Part shown: positions 51,005 through 61,072 of the stretch, in pieces | How positions within the stretch are numbered: position 1 is the first letter of the stretch | Layout: each line of letters begins with the position of its first letter | NCBI RefSeq assembly: GCF_900105135.1 | Contig: NZ_LT629741.1 | Span: 2,542,001 to 2,606,000 of the forward strand | Source of the DNA: Gramella sp. MAR_2010_147 | GTDB taxonomy: Bacteria; Bacteroidota; Bacteroidia; Flavobacteriales; Flavobacteriaceae | Length of the DNA: 64,000 nucleotides | Direction of reading: 5' to 3' | Notes under the pieces: model-generated | Database searches by the model: none | Seen by the model: the letters and a program-made list of their open reading frames with translations, nothing else | Told to the model about the DNA's origin: nothing | Made by a program: the position numbers and the translations under genes

Positions 51005-52063
51005 ATGTTGGATTATATAGTTGTTGGATTGGGGCTTAGTGGCCTCGCTATTTCAGAAGGTTTAATAAACAGGAAAAAGAGCTTTCTTGTTTTTGAAGAT
51101 AATTCTCAGAGTTCTTCCTATGTTGCCGGTGGAATCTTTAACCCGGTGATCCTAAAACGTTTCACTCCAGCATGGAATGCTGCGGAACAAATGGAAACTG
51201 CGCTGCCATTCTATCGTAATCTGGAGCAGAAACTACGTGTAAAACTAGTTCATGAATGGAATATCTATCGCAGGTTTCATTCGGTGGAAGAACAAAATGA
51301 TTGGTTCATTGCTTTGGATAAACCAAAACTATCTTCATTCCTGGATCCTGAAATTCAAAAGAATACCAACCCCAACTTAAAGGCTGAATATTCTCTAGGT
51401 AAGGTTCTTAAAACCGGCAATGTGGACACTGTAAAATTATTAGATAACTACAGGGATTATTTGAATGAGAAAGGGCATTTTGAGAATGAACATTTTGATT
51501 ATTCTACATTAGAGTTAAATCAAGGGTACATACAGTATGGCGATATTCAGGCCAAAAATATTATTTTCTGTGAAGGTTTTGGTCTTAAGAAGAATCCATT
51601 TTTTAATTATTTACCACTAAGAGGAAATAAAGGGGAATATATTGTGATACATTCTGAAGAGCTTCAGCTTGATTTTGCTGTTAAGGCTTCTGTTTTTATA
51701 ATGCCTCTGGGAAATGATCTCTATAAAGTTGGAGCGACCTACGATAATAAGGATAAAACACCGGGCGTAACTGCCGGTTCCAGGGAAAAACTGGTAAAAG
51801 AATTACAGAAATTAATTCGTTGTGATTTTAGAGTTGTAGATCAGGTAGCAGGAATAAGGCCAGCTGTCTCAGATAGGAAGCCACTGGTGGGTACTCACCC
51901 CGAAATTAGCAATATGTATTGCTGCAATGGTTTTGGCAGCAGAGGAGTTCTTATAGCTCCAAATATGGCAGAAGCTTTATTAAAAAATATAGAGAGCGAT
52001 AATTCACTGCATCCCGAAATTGACCTGCAACGATTCACGAAAAAGCATTTTAAAATAAATTAG
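51005..52063 (+). CDS. FAD-dependent oxidoreductase (DAO family)
   Basis: A 352-residue soluble flavoenzyme of the D-amino-acid oxidase fold. The N-terminal dinucleotide motif VGLGLSGLAI is followed by FVLED-type acidic binding (FLVFEDN) and SSYVAGGIFNPV. The C-terminal FAD segment contains GIRPAVSDRKPLVG and NGFGSRGVLIAP. Substrates of this group include amines, amino acids and 2-hydroxy acids, and the exact one is unknown. It follows the gldKLMN terminator and converges with DUF983 (overlap 4 nt). No partner genes suggest a pathway. Confidence 0.85.
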   Translation: MLDYIVVGLGLSGLAISEGLINRKKSFLVFEDNSQSSSYVAGGIFNPVILKRFTPAWNAAEQMETALPFYRNLEQKLRVKLVHEWNIYRRFHSVEEQNDWFIALDKPKLSSFLDPEIQKNTNPNLKAEYSLGKVLKTGNVDTVKLLDNYRDYLNEKGHFENEHFDYSTLELNQGYIQYGDIQAKNIIFCEGFGLKKNPFFNYLPLRGNKGEYIVIHSEELQLDFAVKASVFIMPLGNDLYKVGATYDNKDKTPGVTAGSREKLVKELQKLIRCDFRVVDQVAGIRPAVSDRKPLVGTHPEISNMYCCNGFGSRGVLIAPNMAEALLKNIESDNSLHPEIDLQRFTKKHFKIN

Positions 52064-52446
52064 ACCTGCCCGGTATTTTTCTTATAACTAAAAAATAGAT
52101 TGATCCATATATTCCTGGAAAGCCTCATGATCACTGGCATAAAAATTATTAATGTCCCAACAATTGCGAAAAATGAAGTTAGTAATGATGCATTTAGAAA
52201 TATATATGAAATAATAAATGCAGCTACAGAAAAGGCAATGCCTACCGCATAGCTAACATACATAGCTCCATAAAAAAAAGACGGCTCTATCTTATATTTT
52301 GTTTCACAATTACTGCAACGTTCATGCATTTTAAAAACCCTGTGCAGCTTGTAAGGGTTCTTTTCTTCGTACATGCTTTCTTCCTGACATACAGGACATG
52401 TACCTGTAAAAATGCTGTAAATTTTAGTTCCTTTAAGAAGACTCAT
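52060..52446 (-). CDS. DUF983 membrane protein
   Basis: A 128-residue protein from ATG at 52446 (MSLLKGTKIYSIF). An N-terminal zinc-ribbon-like part has CPVCQEE and CSNCETKY (four cysteines, about 14 residues after the start), followed by two membrane helices (SYAVGIAFSVAAFIISYIF and FFAIVGTLIIFMPVIM). This is DUF983, found in many bacteria, function unknown. A longer frame starting at 52485 exists but overlaps the ABC-F leader. ATG at 52446 places the cysteines as in homologues. Confidence 0.88.
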   Translation of the reverse strand: MSLLKGTKIYSIFTGTCPVCQEESMYEEKNPYKLHRVFKMHERCSNCETKYKIEPSFFYGAMYVSYAVGIAFSVAAFIISYIFLNASLLTSFFAIVGTLIIFMPVIMRLSRNIWINLFFSYKKNTGQV

Positions 52447-52498
52447 CTTATTTTTTTTGCAATGCAAATTTAAGCATCTTTGCAAAAAATATGCGTTA

Positions 52499-54415
52499 AT
52501 GCTTAATATTCATAATCTTTCTATATCCTTTCAGGGGGAATATCTTTTTAAGGAAATTAGTTTTAGGCTGGGAGCTGGGGACAGAGTTGGTCTTATTGGG
52601 AAAAATGGGGCAGGAAAGTCTACTTTGCTAAAAATTATTTCTGGAGAACAGGAGTATGACACCGGTCAAATTGCAAAAGATAAAGAGCTGAAAATTGGCT
52701 TTTTAAAGCAAGATCTGGATTTTGAGAAGGGGAGAACGGTTATTGATGAAGCCCATCAAGCTTTTGAGGAAATTAAAAAACTCGAGGCTAAAATGGCGGT
52801 GATCAATGAGCAGCTTGCCACCAGAACAGATTATGAAAGCGAATCATATAATGATCTAATCCAGGATCTCAGCGAGATCACCCACCAGTATGAGATCATT
52901 GGAGGGTATAATTACGAGGGGGAAACAGAAAAGGTTCTTCAGGGACTTGGATTTGAAAGGGAAGATTTTGACAGGCTTACTGAAACATTTTCCGGGGGAT
53001 GGAGAATGAGGATTGAGCTCGCAAAATTATTACTTCAGAATAACGATATTCTTCTGCTCGATGAGCCTACCAATCACCTTGATATTGAAAGTATCATCTG
53101 GCTGGAAAGTTTTCTGAATAATTATCCGGGATCGGTAATGCTGGTTTCTCACGATAAGATGTTTTTGAATAATGTGACGAACCGAAGTATTGAAATTTCC
53201 CTTGGCAGCATCTATGATTATAGAAAACCATATTCTGAATTTATCGAATTCAGGAAAGAGCTTAGAGAGCAACAACTGGCAGCGCAAAAAAATCAGCAGA
53301 AGGAAATAGAGAATACAGAAAAGCTTATCGATAAGTTTCGTGCTAAGGCGAGTAAAGCATCCATGGCGCAATCTCTGATCAAGAAATTAGAAAAGGTTGA
53401 TCGTATTGAAGTGGACGAGGACGACAATTCTGTTATGAGCGTGAATTTTCCAGTTTCTGTAAATCCAGGAAAAGTGGTTATAGAAACCGAGCATCTGGAA
53501 AAAGCTTATGGCGATAAAAAAGTACTGAGAGATGTAAATCTTTTAATTGAGCGACAGAGCAAGATCGCCTTTGTGGGTCAAAACGGGCAGGGAAAAACTA
53601 CCCTGGCCAAGATAATCATTGGAGAAATTGAGCACCAAGGAAAATTAAAGCTTGGTCATAATGTTGAGTTGGGCTATTTTGCCCAGAATCAGTCAGATTA
53701 TCTTGATGGCGAGAAGACAATTCTTCAAACCATGGAAGATGCTTCCAATGAAAAAAATCGAACTAAAGTTCGCGATATGCTGGGGGCATTTCTATTTAGA
53801 GGTGATGAAGTAGAAAAGAAAGTAAAAGTGCTTTCAGGAGGTGAGAGAAACAGGCTTGCCTTGTGTAAAATGTTATTGGAGCCTTTTAATGTGCTGGTAA
53901 TGGATGAGCCTACCAACCACCTTGATATTAAATCTAAGAACGTTCTAAAAGACGCACTGAACAATTTTGAAGGGACACTGATTATCGTTTCTCACGACAG
54001 GGATTTTTTGCAAAATTTAACCAGCAGGGTCTATGAATTCAGAAACCACAAAATTAAAGAGTATCTTGGAGATATAGACTATTATCTGGAACAGAGAAAA
54101 CTTCAGGATATGAGGGCTGTAGAGAAGAGTGATAAAACAAAGGTCTCAAAAACTAAAAATAATAGTTCTGAGAAAACTTCGTTTTCCGATCAAAAGGAAT
54201 TGAAAAGGCTAAAGAACAAGCTTAGTAAGACCGAATCTAATATCACTAAGCTTGAAAAAGAACTGAAATCCAAAGATAAACAGCTTGCCGGTAATTATGA
54301 AGAAACTATTACTAAGCCAGATTTTCTCACCAATTATAATAAATCTAAGAAAAAACTGGAAAAGCTAATGGAAGAGTGGGAAGATCTGCAGCTTGCAATT
54401 GAGCAGATTAGCTAA
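52499..54415 (+). CDS. ABC-F ATPase (energy-dependent translational throttle type)
   Basis: A 638-residue protein with two ABC domains and no membrane segment. The first Walker A is GKNGAGKST and signature FSGGWRMR. The second is GQNGQGKTT with signature LSGGERNR. Both are followed by LDEPTNHLD or MDEPTNHLD. A linker rich in basic and Glu residues (about 235-330) and a C-terminal coiled-coil tail of Lys and Glu match Uup/EttA-type ribosome-binding ABC-F proteins. The tail resembles Uup more than EttA. ATG at 52499 is used over TTG at 52457. A ribosome-related role is family knowledge. Confidence 0.93.
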   Translation: MLNIHNLSISFQGEYLFKEISFRLGAGDRVGLIGKNGAGKSTLLKIISGEQEYDTGQIAKDKELKIGFLKQDLDFEKGRTVIDEAHQAFEEIKKLEAKMAVINEQLATRTDYESESYNDLIQDLSEITHQYEIIGGYNYEGETEKVLQGLGFEREDFDRLTETFSGGWRMRIELAKLLLQNNDILLLDEPTNHLDIESIIWLESFLNNYPGSVMLVSHDKMFLNNVTNRSIEISLGSIYDYRKPYSEFIEFRKELREQQLAAQKNQQKEIENTEKLIDKFRAKASKASMAQSLIKKLEKVDRIEVDEDDNSVMSVNFPVSVNPGKVVIETEHLEKAYGDKKVLRDVNLLIERQSKIAFVGQNGQGKTTLAKIIIGEIEHQGKLKLGHNVELGYFAQNQSDYLDGEKTILQTMEDASNEKNRTKVRDMLGAFLFRGDEVEKKVKVLSGGERNRLALCKMLLEPFNVLVMDEPTNHLDIKSKNVLKDALNNFEGTLIIVSHDRDFLQNLTSRVYEFRNHKIKEYLGDIDYYLEQRKLQDMRAVEKSDKTKVSKTKNNSSEKTSFSDQKELKRLKNKLSKTESNITKLEKELKSKDKQLAGNYEETITKPDFLTNYNKSKKKLEKLMEEWEDLQLAIEQIS

Positions 54416-54476
54416 ACCTGACTTTTTTCTTATTTTTAATTAAACCATCGGGACTTGAATGAGTCCTAATACTGTT

Positions 54477-55637
54477 ATGAATAAAAGAGAAATAATTCTA
54501 TCTGTTTTAGGTGTACTGCTTATCGTCTTCGCAGTTTTTGCAGCTAAGGCCATTATTGATAGTAAGGAGGAACCAAAGCCGAATCTTAAGAAGACCGTAA
54601 AAACGGTTTTTGTAGATACTATTCAAAATTCAACGATCTCTATCAACATTCCCGCAAATGGGAACCTGGTGGCTAAACGGCGGGTAGAACTTTATGCTGA
54701 AGTGCAGGGAGTATTCAGGTATAGCGCAAAATCTTTCAAACCCGGCCAGGCGTATAAACGTGGGCAAACCCTTTTAAAGATCGATGCATCTGAATATGAG
54801 GCAAGTGTTCAATCGGCAAAAAGCGACCTTTACAACCAAATTACCGCCATCATGCCCGATCTACGTATGGATTATCCGGAAATTTTTCCGAAGTGGCAGG
54901 AGTATTTGAATAGTTTTGATGTGAACAGTACTGTACCTCCTTTACCTGAACCCTCTAACGATAAGGAGCGCTATTTTATCAATGGCAGAGGGATTAATAC
55001 GGCGTATTTTAATATTAAGAACTTAGAGCAACGTCTTGTTAAATATCGTATTTCAGCCCCTTTTGATGGAGTATTAACAGAAGCCCTTGTTACTGAAGGA
55101 ACACTTATTAGAAACGGTCAGAAATTGGGAGAATTTATAGATCCTGATATTTATGAGCTTCAGGTCTCTATTGCTAAGGAATATGCCGATCTTTTAAGAG
55201 TTGACGAAAAGGTAAGTCTCACTAATAACAATGGAACTAAAACCTATACCGGAACGGTAAGTCGCATCAATGCTAAAATTGATCAGGCTACGCAAACGGT
55301 AAATGTTTTTATCGAAGTGAAAGATAGTACACTAAAGGAAGGCATGTATCTGCAAGCTAGCCTGGATGCAAAAGAGGAACAAAATGCCATTGAAATAGAT
55401 CGAAGCCTTGTAAACGATAGAAACGAGATCTTTGCGGTAAACGATTCAATATTAAAGAGTATAGAGGTAAATCCCGTTTATTTTTCTGATAAAAAGGCAG
55501 TAATTAAAGGAGTTCCAGACGGTGAGGTGATCTTAACCAGGCAGGTTTCCGGAGCTTATAATGGAATGAGAGTAAGGATTGCTGAAGAAACCAGTAACGA
55601 TAATCCAGATAACAATTTGGAAAACATCAGTCAATGA
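54477..55637 (+). CDS. RND efflux periplasmic adaptor (membrane fusion protein)
   Basis: An ~386-residue adaptor with one N-terminal hydrophobic segment (IILSVLGVLLIVFAVFAA), a lipoyl-like hairpin (PANGNLVAKRRVELYAEVQG, RISAPFDGVLTEALV) and a beta-barrel region (TYTGTVSRINAKIDQATQTV). Start at 54477 (MNKREIIL) is preferred, though an in-frame ATG at 54459 would add six residues. It bridges the RND pump and TolC channel. The stop overlaps the pump start as ATGA (55634), which shows tight coupling. Confidence 0.92.
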   Translation: MNKREIILSVLGVLLIVFAVFAAKAIIDSKEEPKPNLKKTVKTVFVDTIQNSTISINIPANGNLVAKRRVELYAEVQGVFRYSAKSFKPGQAYKRGQTLLKIDASEYEASVQSAKSDLYNQITAIMPDLRMDYPEIFPKWQEYLNSFDVNSTVPPLPEPSNDKERYFINGRGINTAYFNIKNLEQRLVKYRISAPFDGVLTEALVTEGTLIRNGQKLGEFIDPDIYELQVSIAKEYADLLRVDEKVSLTNNNGTKTYTGTVSRINAKIDQATQTVNVFIEVKDSTLKEGMYLQASLDAKEEQNAIEIDRSLVNDRNEIFAVNDSILKSIEVNPVYFSDKKAVIKGVPDGEVILTRQVSGAYNGMRVRIAEETSNDNPDNNLENISQ

Positions 55638-58600
55638 GAAAGGTCATCAGTTATTTTATCAAATATCATGTTGCGGTAAACATAATGATCATCGCGTTCG
55701 TGATATTTGGTGTTATCGGGATGTTGCGCATGCAATCTTCGTTCTTTCCTTTGATCGAATCTGAAATCATTAATATCAATATCGCATATCCCGGCGCAGC
55801 TCCTGAAGAGATAGAGGAAGGGATCGTTCTGAAAATCGAGGACAATCTCAAAGGATTGGTAGGTGTGGAACGGGTGACCTCCGTTTCCAGAGAAAATGGC
55901 GGGAGTATTACGGTAGAAATAGATTCTGATGAGGATATAGACGTGATGCTTTCCGAAGTTAAGAATGCGGTAGATCGTGTGCCTAACTTCCCAAGCGGCA
56001 TGGAGCCTTTGGTGGTCGCCAAACAGGAAAATATCCGGGAAACTTTCGATTTTTTTGTTAGTGGAGAAGGAGTAGATCTGGCCACTTTAAAACAAATTGG
56101 CCGGCAGATAGAATACGATCTTCGTAACATGGATGGTCTTTCACAAATTGAACTATCCGGTTTTCCAGATGAGGAAATAGAGATCGCTGTTAATGAAAAT
56201 GACCTGCTGGCATTCAATCTTACTTTTAGCGAAGTAGCGAGGGCAGTATCTCAAGCTAATATTCTTACTACAGGAGGTAGTATTAAAACCCAGGAAGAAG
56301 ACTTTTTAATTCGTGCAGATAACAGATCTTATTACGGTAAAGAGCTAAATAAACTGGTGGTTAAATCCCAACCTGATGGGACAGTGGTTACTTTAGAGGA
56401 TGTAGCCACCGTTAGAGACCGTTTTTCAGAAACCCCTAATGCTTCCTATATCAATGGACGGGTTGCTGTGAGCGTGAATATTTCAACTACGAATAATGAA
56501 GATTTGGTTTCCGCTGCTGAAAAAGTGCGGAACTATGTGGAGGAGTTCAATGAAAAAAACGATACGCTGCAAATTATTGTAGAGGACGATCGTAGTATTA
56601 CACTTAATCAGAGAACACAGTTGCTCATTGAAAATGGAGCTGTCGGGATCCTGCTTGTGTTATTGTTTTTATCTTTTTTCCTGAATACGCGTTTGGCATT
56701 CTGGGTGGCCTTTGGTTTGCCTATTTCATTCCTTGGAATGTTTATTTTTGCCGGTTCTTTTGGGGTAACAATCAATGTTCTTTCTCTCTTTGGGATGATC
56801 ATCGTGATTGGAATTCTGGTGGATGATGGTATAGTGATCTCAGAAAATATCTATCAGCATTACGAAAGAGGTAAAAAACCGGTACAGGCGGCAATAGATG
56901 GAACATTAGAAGTTGTGCCCCCAATCCTGTCTGCTATAATTACCACGGTACTTGCATTTTCTACCTTTTTATTCTTGGATAGCCGTATTGGGCAGTTCTT
57001 TGGCGAGGTGAGCACAGTGGTCATCCTTACGCTGGTAGTATCCTTAATAGAAGCGTTGATCATTTTACCAGCACATATTGCGCATTCTAAAGCCCTGGTA
57101 AGGGAATCTGAGGCAGAGAAAAAGAAGAAGAAGGGGCTGGCGAAATTTTTCCTGAAATTGAGGAAATTCAATGAATATGGAGATCGCTTTATGCAATATT
57201 TACGCGATAAACTCTATGAGCCGGTTGTACGTGCGACGGTTTCAAACCGTTTTTTAAGCCTTTCTATTTTAATCACTTTGTTTATTTTAACTATAGGCTC
57301 TGTGATGGGAGGGGTAGTGAATGTAACCTTATTTCCAAGTATCGCCAGTGACCGTGTAAGTATTGATCTACTGATGCCTGAAGGTACCAACCCAAGAAAG
57401 ACAGATAGTATTATTTCTATGGTGGAAGATGCTGCCTGGCGGGTAAATGAAGACTTTACCGAGCGACAAACCGGTAATAAGCAAGTCGTAAAGAATATAG
57501 TAAGGAGAGTAGGCCCCGGAAATAATAAAGCTTCACTTCGTGTGAATTTGCTGCCGGGAGAAGAACGTGATTTTGGTTCTCCAGAAATCACCAATGCAAT
57601 TAGGGATGAAGTAGGAGAAGTGTATGGCGTAGAGCGTTTAACTTTTGGTTCTGGCGGGAACTTTGGTGGAAAGCCGGTTTCAGTATCGTTACTGGGTAAT
57701 AATTTAACTGAATTAGAACAGGCCAAAGTTGAACTAAAGTCGGCGATGGAGGAGAACCCGGTTTTGAAGGATGTAACCGATACAGATCCTGACGGGATTA
57801 AGGAAATTACTATAGACTTAAAGGAGAATGCCTATGCGTTGGGATTAAATTTAAGTGAAGTGATGAGCCAGGTGCGTGCAGGATTTTTTGGACTTCAGGC
57901 ACAACGTTTCCAGCGTGGACAGGATGAGATTCGCGTCTGGGTACGATATGATCGCAGTAACCGGGAGTCTATTAATGACCTTGACGATATGCGAATCGTT
58001 ACACCAGACGGTAATAGGGTGCCATTTGGCGAAATTGCCAGTTATAATATTAGACGAGGAACAGAATCTATTAGTCACCTGGAAGGTTTACGTGAGATAA
58101 GGGTGGAGGCCGATATGGAAGATCCCGATGCCAGCGCCACCGATGCTATTGCCAATATAGATGGAAATATTTTACCAGATATTTTATCTAAATATCCAAG
58201 TGTTTCGGTGTCTTACGAAGGCCAGAACAGGGAGGCAGAAAAATTGACCAAATCTGCGCAAAAGGTGTTTCCGGTCATTCTTTTCTTAATTTATGCAGTT
58301 ATTGCCTTTACTTTTAGAAGTTATAGTCAGCCATTCTTATTGATGTTGATGATCCCATTCAGCATTATAGGAGTTGCTTGGGGACATTTCATACATGGAT
58401 TTCCGGTAAATATCCTGTCACTTTTAGGGATCATTGCTTTAATTGGAATTATGGTGAACGACGGACTGGTGCTCATAGGTAAATTTAATACCTACCTTCG
58501 GGATGGTGTGAAATTTGAAAAAGCGCTGATTGAAGCGGGCAAATCACGTTTTAGAGCTATTTTCCTGACCTCATTGACTACCATTGCTGGTATTGCACCC

Positions 58601-58897
58601 CTTTTACTGGAGAAAAGCCGACAAGCCCAGTTCTTAAAACCTATGGCAATCTCTATTGCCTATGGTATTTTTATAGCCACGTTTCTTACGTTACTGATAT
58701 TGCCATTGTTGTTGTCAATAACCAATTCAGTTAAGACGCAGGCAAAATGGCTAAAAACAGGTGAAAGTGTGAGTAGAGAATCTGTTGAACGTGTTATTAG
58801 GGAACAAAATGAAGAAGAAAAACGTCAAAATGAAATCGAGGAAGCAAATGGAAATGACAGTTCACAGAAAAGCAAACTTCAACCTCAAGATAAATAA
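55634..58897 (+). CDS. RND-family efflux permease
   Basis: A 1087-residue AcrB/MexB-type pump with twelve predicted membrane helices and two large periplasmic loops. The helix-4 region shows GMIIVIGILVDDGIVISENI and the matching later repeat LLGIIALIGIMVNDGLVLIGK, where acidic residues carry protons. The N-terminus reads FIKYHVAVNIMIIAFVIFGV, and the C-terminal tail is basic and hydrophilic. It works in a trimer to export hydrophobic or toxic compounds, or possibly lipids, using the proton gradient. Substrates cannot be predicted. It is part of a three-gene efflux operon. Confidence 0.95.
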   Translation: MRKVISYFIKYHVAVNIMIIAFVIFGVIGMLRMQSSFFPLIESEIININIAYPGAAPEEIEEGIVLKIEDNLKGLVGVERVTSVSRENGGSITVEIDSDEDIDVMLSEVKNAVDRVPNFPSGMEPLVVAKQENIRETFDFFVSGEGVDLATLKQIGRQIEYDLRNMDGLSQIELSGFPDEEIEIAVNENDLLAFNLTFSEVARAVSQANILTTGGSIKTQEEDFLIRADNRSYYGKELNKLVVKSQPDGTVVTLEDVATVRDRFSETPNASYINGRVAVSVNISTTNNEDLVSAAEKVRNYVEEFNEKNDTLQIIVEDDRSITLNQRTQLLIENGAVGILLVLLFLSFFLNTRLAFWVAFGLPISFLGMFIFAGSFGVTINVLSLFGMIIVIGILVDDGIVISENIYQHYERGKKPVQAAIDGTLEVVPPILSAIITTVLAFSTFLFLDSRIGQFFGEVSTVVILTLVVSLIEALIILPAHIAHSKALVRESEAEKKKKKGLAKFFLKLRKFNEYGDRFMQYLRDKLYEPVVRATVSNRFLSLSILITLFILTIGSVMGGVVNVTLFPSIASDRVSIDLLMPEGTNPRKTDSIISMVEDAAWRVNEDFTERQTGNKQVVKNIVRRVGPGNNKASLRVNLLPGEERDFGSPEITNAIRDEVGEVYGVERLTFGSGGNFGGKPVSVSLLGNNLTELEQAKVELKSAMEENPVLKDVTDTDPDGIKEITIDLKENAYALGLNLSEVMSQVRAGFFGLQAQRFQRGQDEIRVWVRYDRSNRESINDLDDMRIVTPDGNRVPFGEIASYNIRRGTESISHLEGLREIRVEADMEDPDASATDAIANIDGNILPDILSKYPSVSVSYEGQNREAEKLTKSAQKVFPVILFLIYAVIAFTFRSYSQPFLLMLMIPFSIIGVAWGHFIHGFPVNILSLLGIIALIGIMVNDGLVLIGKFNTYLRDGVKFEKALIEAGKSRFRAIFLTSLTTIAGIAPLLLEKSRQAQFLKPMAISIAYGIFIATFLTLLILPLLLSITNSVKTQAKWLKTGESVSRESVERVIREQNEEEKRQNEIEEANGNDSSQKSKLQPQDK

Positions 58898-58903
58898 GTT
58901 TTA

Positions 58904-60235
58904 ATGAGATTAATATCATCAATTTTATATTTTTCGGTCATTTTGTTTAGTAGTGTTGGTTGTTTTGCACAAGAGATACTTGATAAAGAGGAGGTTATTT
59001 CCCGAATGTTAGAGAATAATTTTGATATCCGATTATCAGAAAATGAAGTTGAAATTGCTGAAAATAATCAGAGTATTTGGAATTCTGGATATTTGCCATC
59101 GCTAACAGGGCTTGCCGGCGCAGATTATGATTTGAACGACAGGCTTACAGAACCTAATAATGGAGAGATTGTAGATCAGCAAGGTATTGAAAGTAACCGG
59201 TATAACGCGTCAATCAACCTTGGGTATACACTTTTTGATGGTTTGGGAAGGTATTACAACTTTAAAAGCCTGAAAGAGCAGTATGACCTGTCCAGGCTTC
59301 AGGCTAGGGAAACCATCGAGAACTCTATTCTACAAGTTATGAGTGTTTATTATGAAATAGCACGACTTACAGAAAATATTGGTGTTCTTGAAGAAACCCT
59401 GGAAATCTCTAAGAACAGGGTTACCAGAGCCCAGTACCAATTTGAATACGGCCAGGCCAATAACCTTGTAGTTTTAAATGCCAGAGTAGACGTAAATAAT
59501 GATAGCATAGCAGTACTGGAAACAGAACAGCAACTAAAAAATACCAAGAGGGACCTTAATGTTTTGTTGAATCGCGAAATTAACGCCAATCAGTTTGAAG
59601 TGGATACCACGGTAAACTTTGTTAACGAACTTGAATTGGACAGCTTTATAGAAACAGCAGAAGCGAACAATGTTTCACTGCTTCAAATAGATCAAAACCT
59701 GGAAATAAGCGAATATGATATTAAGATTAGTAAATCTGGATATCTCCCCACTGTTGATCTAACAGGTTCTTATGGTTGGAATAGAAACCGTAGCGCTGCA
59801 ACTGCATTCTTTCCGGGGTCTACTACTACAACCGACGGATTTGCAGCAGGAGTGAATCTTAGATGGGATATTTTTGATGGTGGAACAACTAATGTACAAA
59901 TCAAGAACTCGAAGATAAGGTACCAAAGTCAGGAACTTCGTAAAAAACAGCTGGAAAGCGAGGTAAGAAGGGATATCGCGAATGCGCTAGGGGATTATGA
60001 AAATAAGCTCTATATTTTATCTGTTCAGGAGGAGAATGTAAAAACTAACCTTGATAACTTTAATAGATCTGAAGAACAGTATAAGCTTGGTAGAATAACA
60101 TCTATTGAGTTTCGGCAGGCACAAATAAATCTTATTGATGCAAAGACCAGTCTCAATCTTGCAAAATATGACGCAAAACTTTCAGAATTACAACTTCTTC
60201 AGTTAACCGGACAATTATTGAATGTAGAACTTTAG
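58904..60235 (+). CDS. TolC-family outer-membrane channel protein
   Basis: This 443-residue exported protein has a signal peptide (cleavage near FAQE) and the TolC/OEP repeat pattern. It has long helical segments with NLGYTLFDGLGRYYNFKSLKE and RWDIFDGGTTNVQIKNSKIR at equivalent places of the two halves, plus EEQYKLGRITSIEFRQAQINL near the end. It forms the outer-membrane tunnel for the pump encoded upstream (6 nt gap). Full MFP-RND-TolC order indicates one functional complex. Confidence 0.93.
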   Translation: MRLISSILYFSVILFSSVGCFAQEILDKEEVISRMLENNFDIRLSENEVEIAENNQSIWNSGYLPSLTGLAGADYDLNDRLTEPNNGEIVDQQGIESNRYNASINLGYTLFDGLGRYYNFKSLKEQYDLSRLQARETIENSILQVMSVYYEIARLTENIGVLEETLEISKNRVTRAQYQFEYGQANNLVVLNARVDVNNDSIAVLETEQQLKNTKRDLNVLLNREINANQFEVDTTVNFVNELELDSFIETAEANNVSLLQIDQNLEISEYDIKISKSGYLPTVDLTGSYGWNRNRSAATAFFPGSTTTTDGFAAGVNLRWDIFDGGTTNVQIKNSKIRYQSQELRKKQLESEVRRDIANALGDYENKLYILSVQEENVKTNLDNFNRSEEQYKLGRITSIEFRQAQINLIDAKTSLNLAKYDAKLSELQLLQLTGQLLNVEL

Positions 60236-60238
60236 ACT

Positions 60239-60421
60239 ATGTACGAGCATTTTTTTCAATGTCCATATTGCTGGGAAGAAGTATCAGTATTGTTGGATCC
60301 TTCTGTATCCACACAAACTTATATTGAAGATTGCGAAGTATGCTGCCGTCCTATTGAATTTCAAATAGCCTTTGAAGAAAATGAACTGGTGGAGTTCCAG
60401 GCTTCAGATATTGAGCAATAA
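60239..60421 (+). CDS. CPXCG-type cysteine-rich small protein
   Basis: A 60-residue protein with two cysteine pairs, FQCPYCWEE and CEVCCRPIEF, spaced by about 30 residues: a zinc-ribbon layout known as the CPXCG motif family. It lies 3 nt after the TolC gene. Function is unknown. It may bind zinc or serve as a small structural protein. The motif is unambiguous. Confidence 0.88.
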   Translation: MYEHFFQCPYCWEEVSVLLDPSVSTQTYIEDCEVCCRPIEFQIAFEENELVEFQASDIEQ

Positions 60422-60488
60422 AAATTTTGCTACAAGAGAATCTGTTGAAATAATTAGTTAGCTTTACTACAACTTCTATAAAACTAAC

Positions 60489-60842
60489 ATGTTATCAACT
60501 TTCGATCTTGCCGGCCATGTGATTGGATTAATAGTAGACCGGGATCTTACCAATGAAACCCTTGATAAAATAATAGCTGAAATTCAGTTGAAACTTGAAA
60601 TTCATGACAAGGTAAATGTCTTTATTGAGCTAGAAAAAGGCAGACATATTACATTTTTCGCATTATTGAAAGGAATAAAATTCAAGTATTCTAACTCAGA
60701 GCATTTTGATAAAATAGCTATTGTAACAGATAGTCTCTGGTTTCAAAACGCTGTAAACGTGTCAGATATTTTCCTTGATGTGGAAGTGAAGACCTATGAC
60801 CTTAAGGAACGTCTGGATGCCATTCAATGGATTTCATTATAA
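60489..60842 (+). CDS. STAS/SpoIIAA-like (DUF3478) small protein
   Basis: A 117-residue protein with the SpoIIAA-like fold pattern HVIGLIVDRDLTNETLDKI, VNVFIELEKGRHITFF and FDKIAIVTDSLWFQNAV. The family carries out protein interaction or lipid binding rather than catalysis, and the STAS-type Ser phosphorylation site is not evident. It lies between the CPXCG gene and tRNA-fMet. The operon relation is uncertain (67-nt gap). Function is unknown. Confidence 0.8.
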   Translation: MLSTFDLAGHVIGLIVDRDLTNETLDKIIAEIQLKLEIHDKVNVFIELEKGRHITFFALLKGIKFKYSNSEHFDKIAIVTDSLWFQNAVNVSDIFLDVEVKTYDLKERLDAIQWISL

Positions 60843-60856
60843 TTTCTCTAAAAAGT

Positions 60857-60888
60857 TTGGTAGATATCTAAAAATGATAGTATATTTG
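60857..60888 (+). promoter_or_regulatory. tRNA-fMet promoter
   Basis: TTG at 60857-60859, 21-nt spacer and TATATTTG at 60881-60888. It is a consensus match 12 nt before the tRNA. Confidence 0.82.
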
Positions 60889-60899
60889 CCGTCCAATAT

Positions 60900-60972
<73 letters not shown>

Positions 60973-60978
60973 CTAAAT

Positions 60979-61009
60979 TCAAAGCCATTCATATCGAATG
61001 GCTTTTTTT
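60979..61009 (+). terminator. tRNA-fMet terminator
   Basis: Stem AAAGCCATTC / GAATGGCTTT with an ATATC loop and T run. Confidence 0.9.
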
Positions 61010-61025
61010 ATTCAGGGCAGAACAT

Positions 61026-61056
61026 AAAAAAACCGACAATTAAGTCGGTTTTTCTT
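61026..61056 (-). terminator. SYLF gene terminator (possibly bidirectional)
   Basis: Stem ACCGAC / GTCGGT with A residues on the left and T residues on the right. Read on the minus strand it ends the 61073-61612 gene. On the plus strand it could also act. Confidence 0.78.
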
Positions 61057-61072
61057 TACTTCAACTATTCAT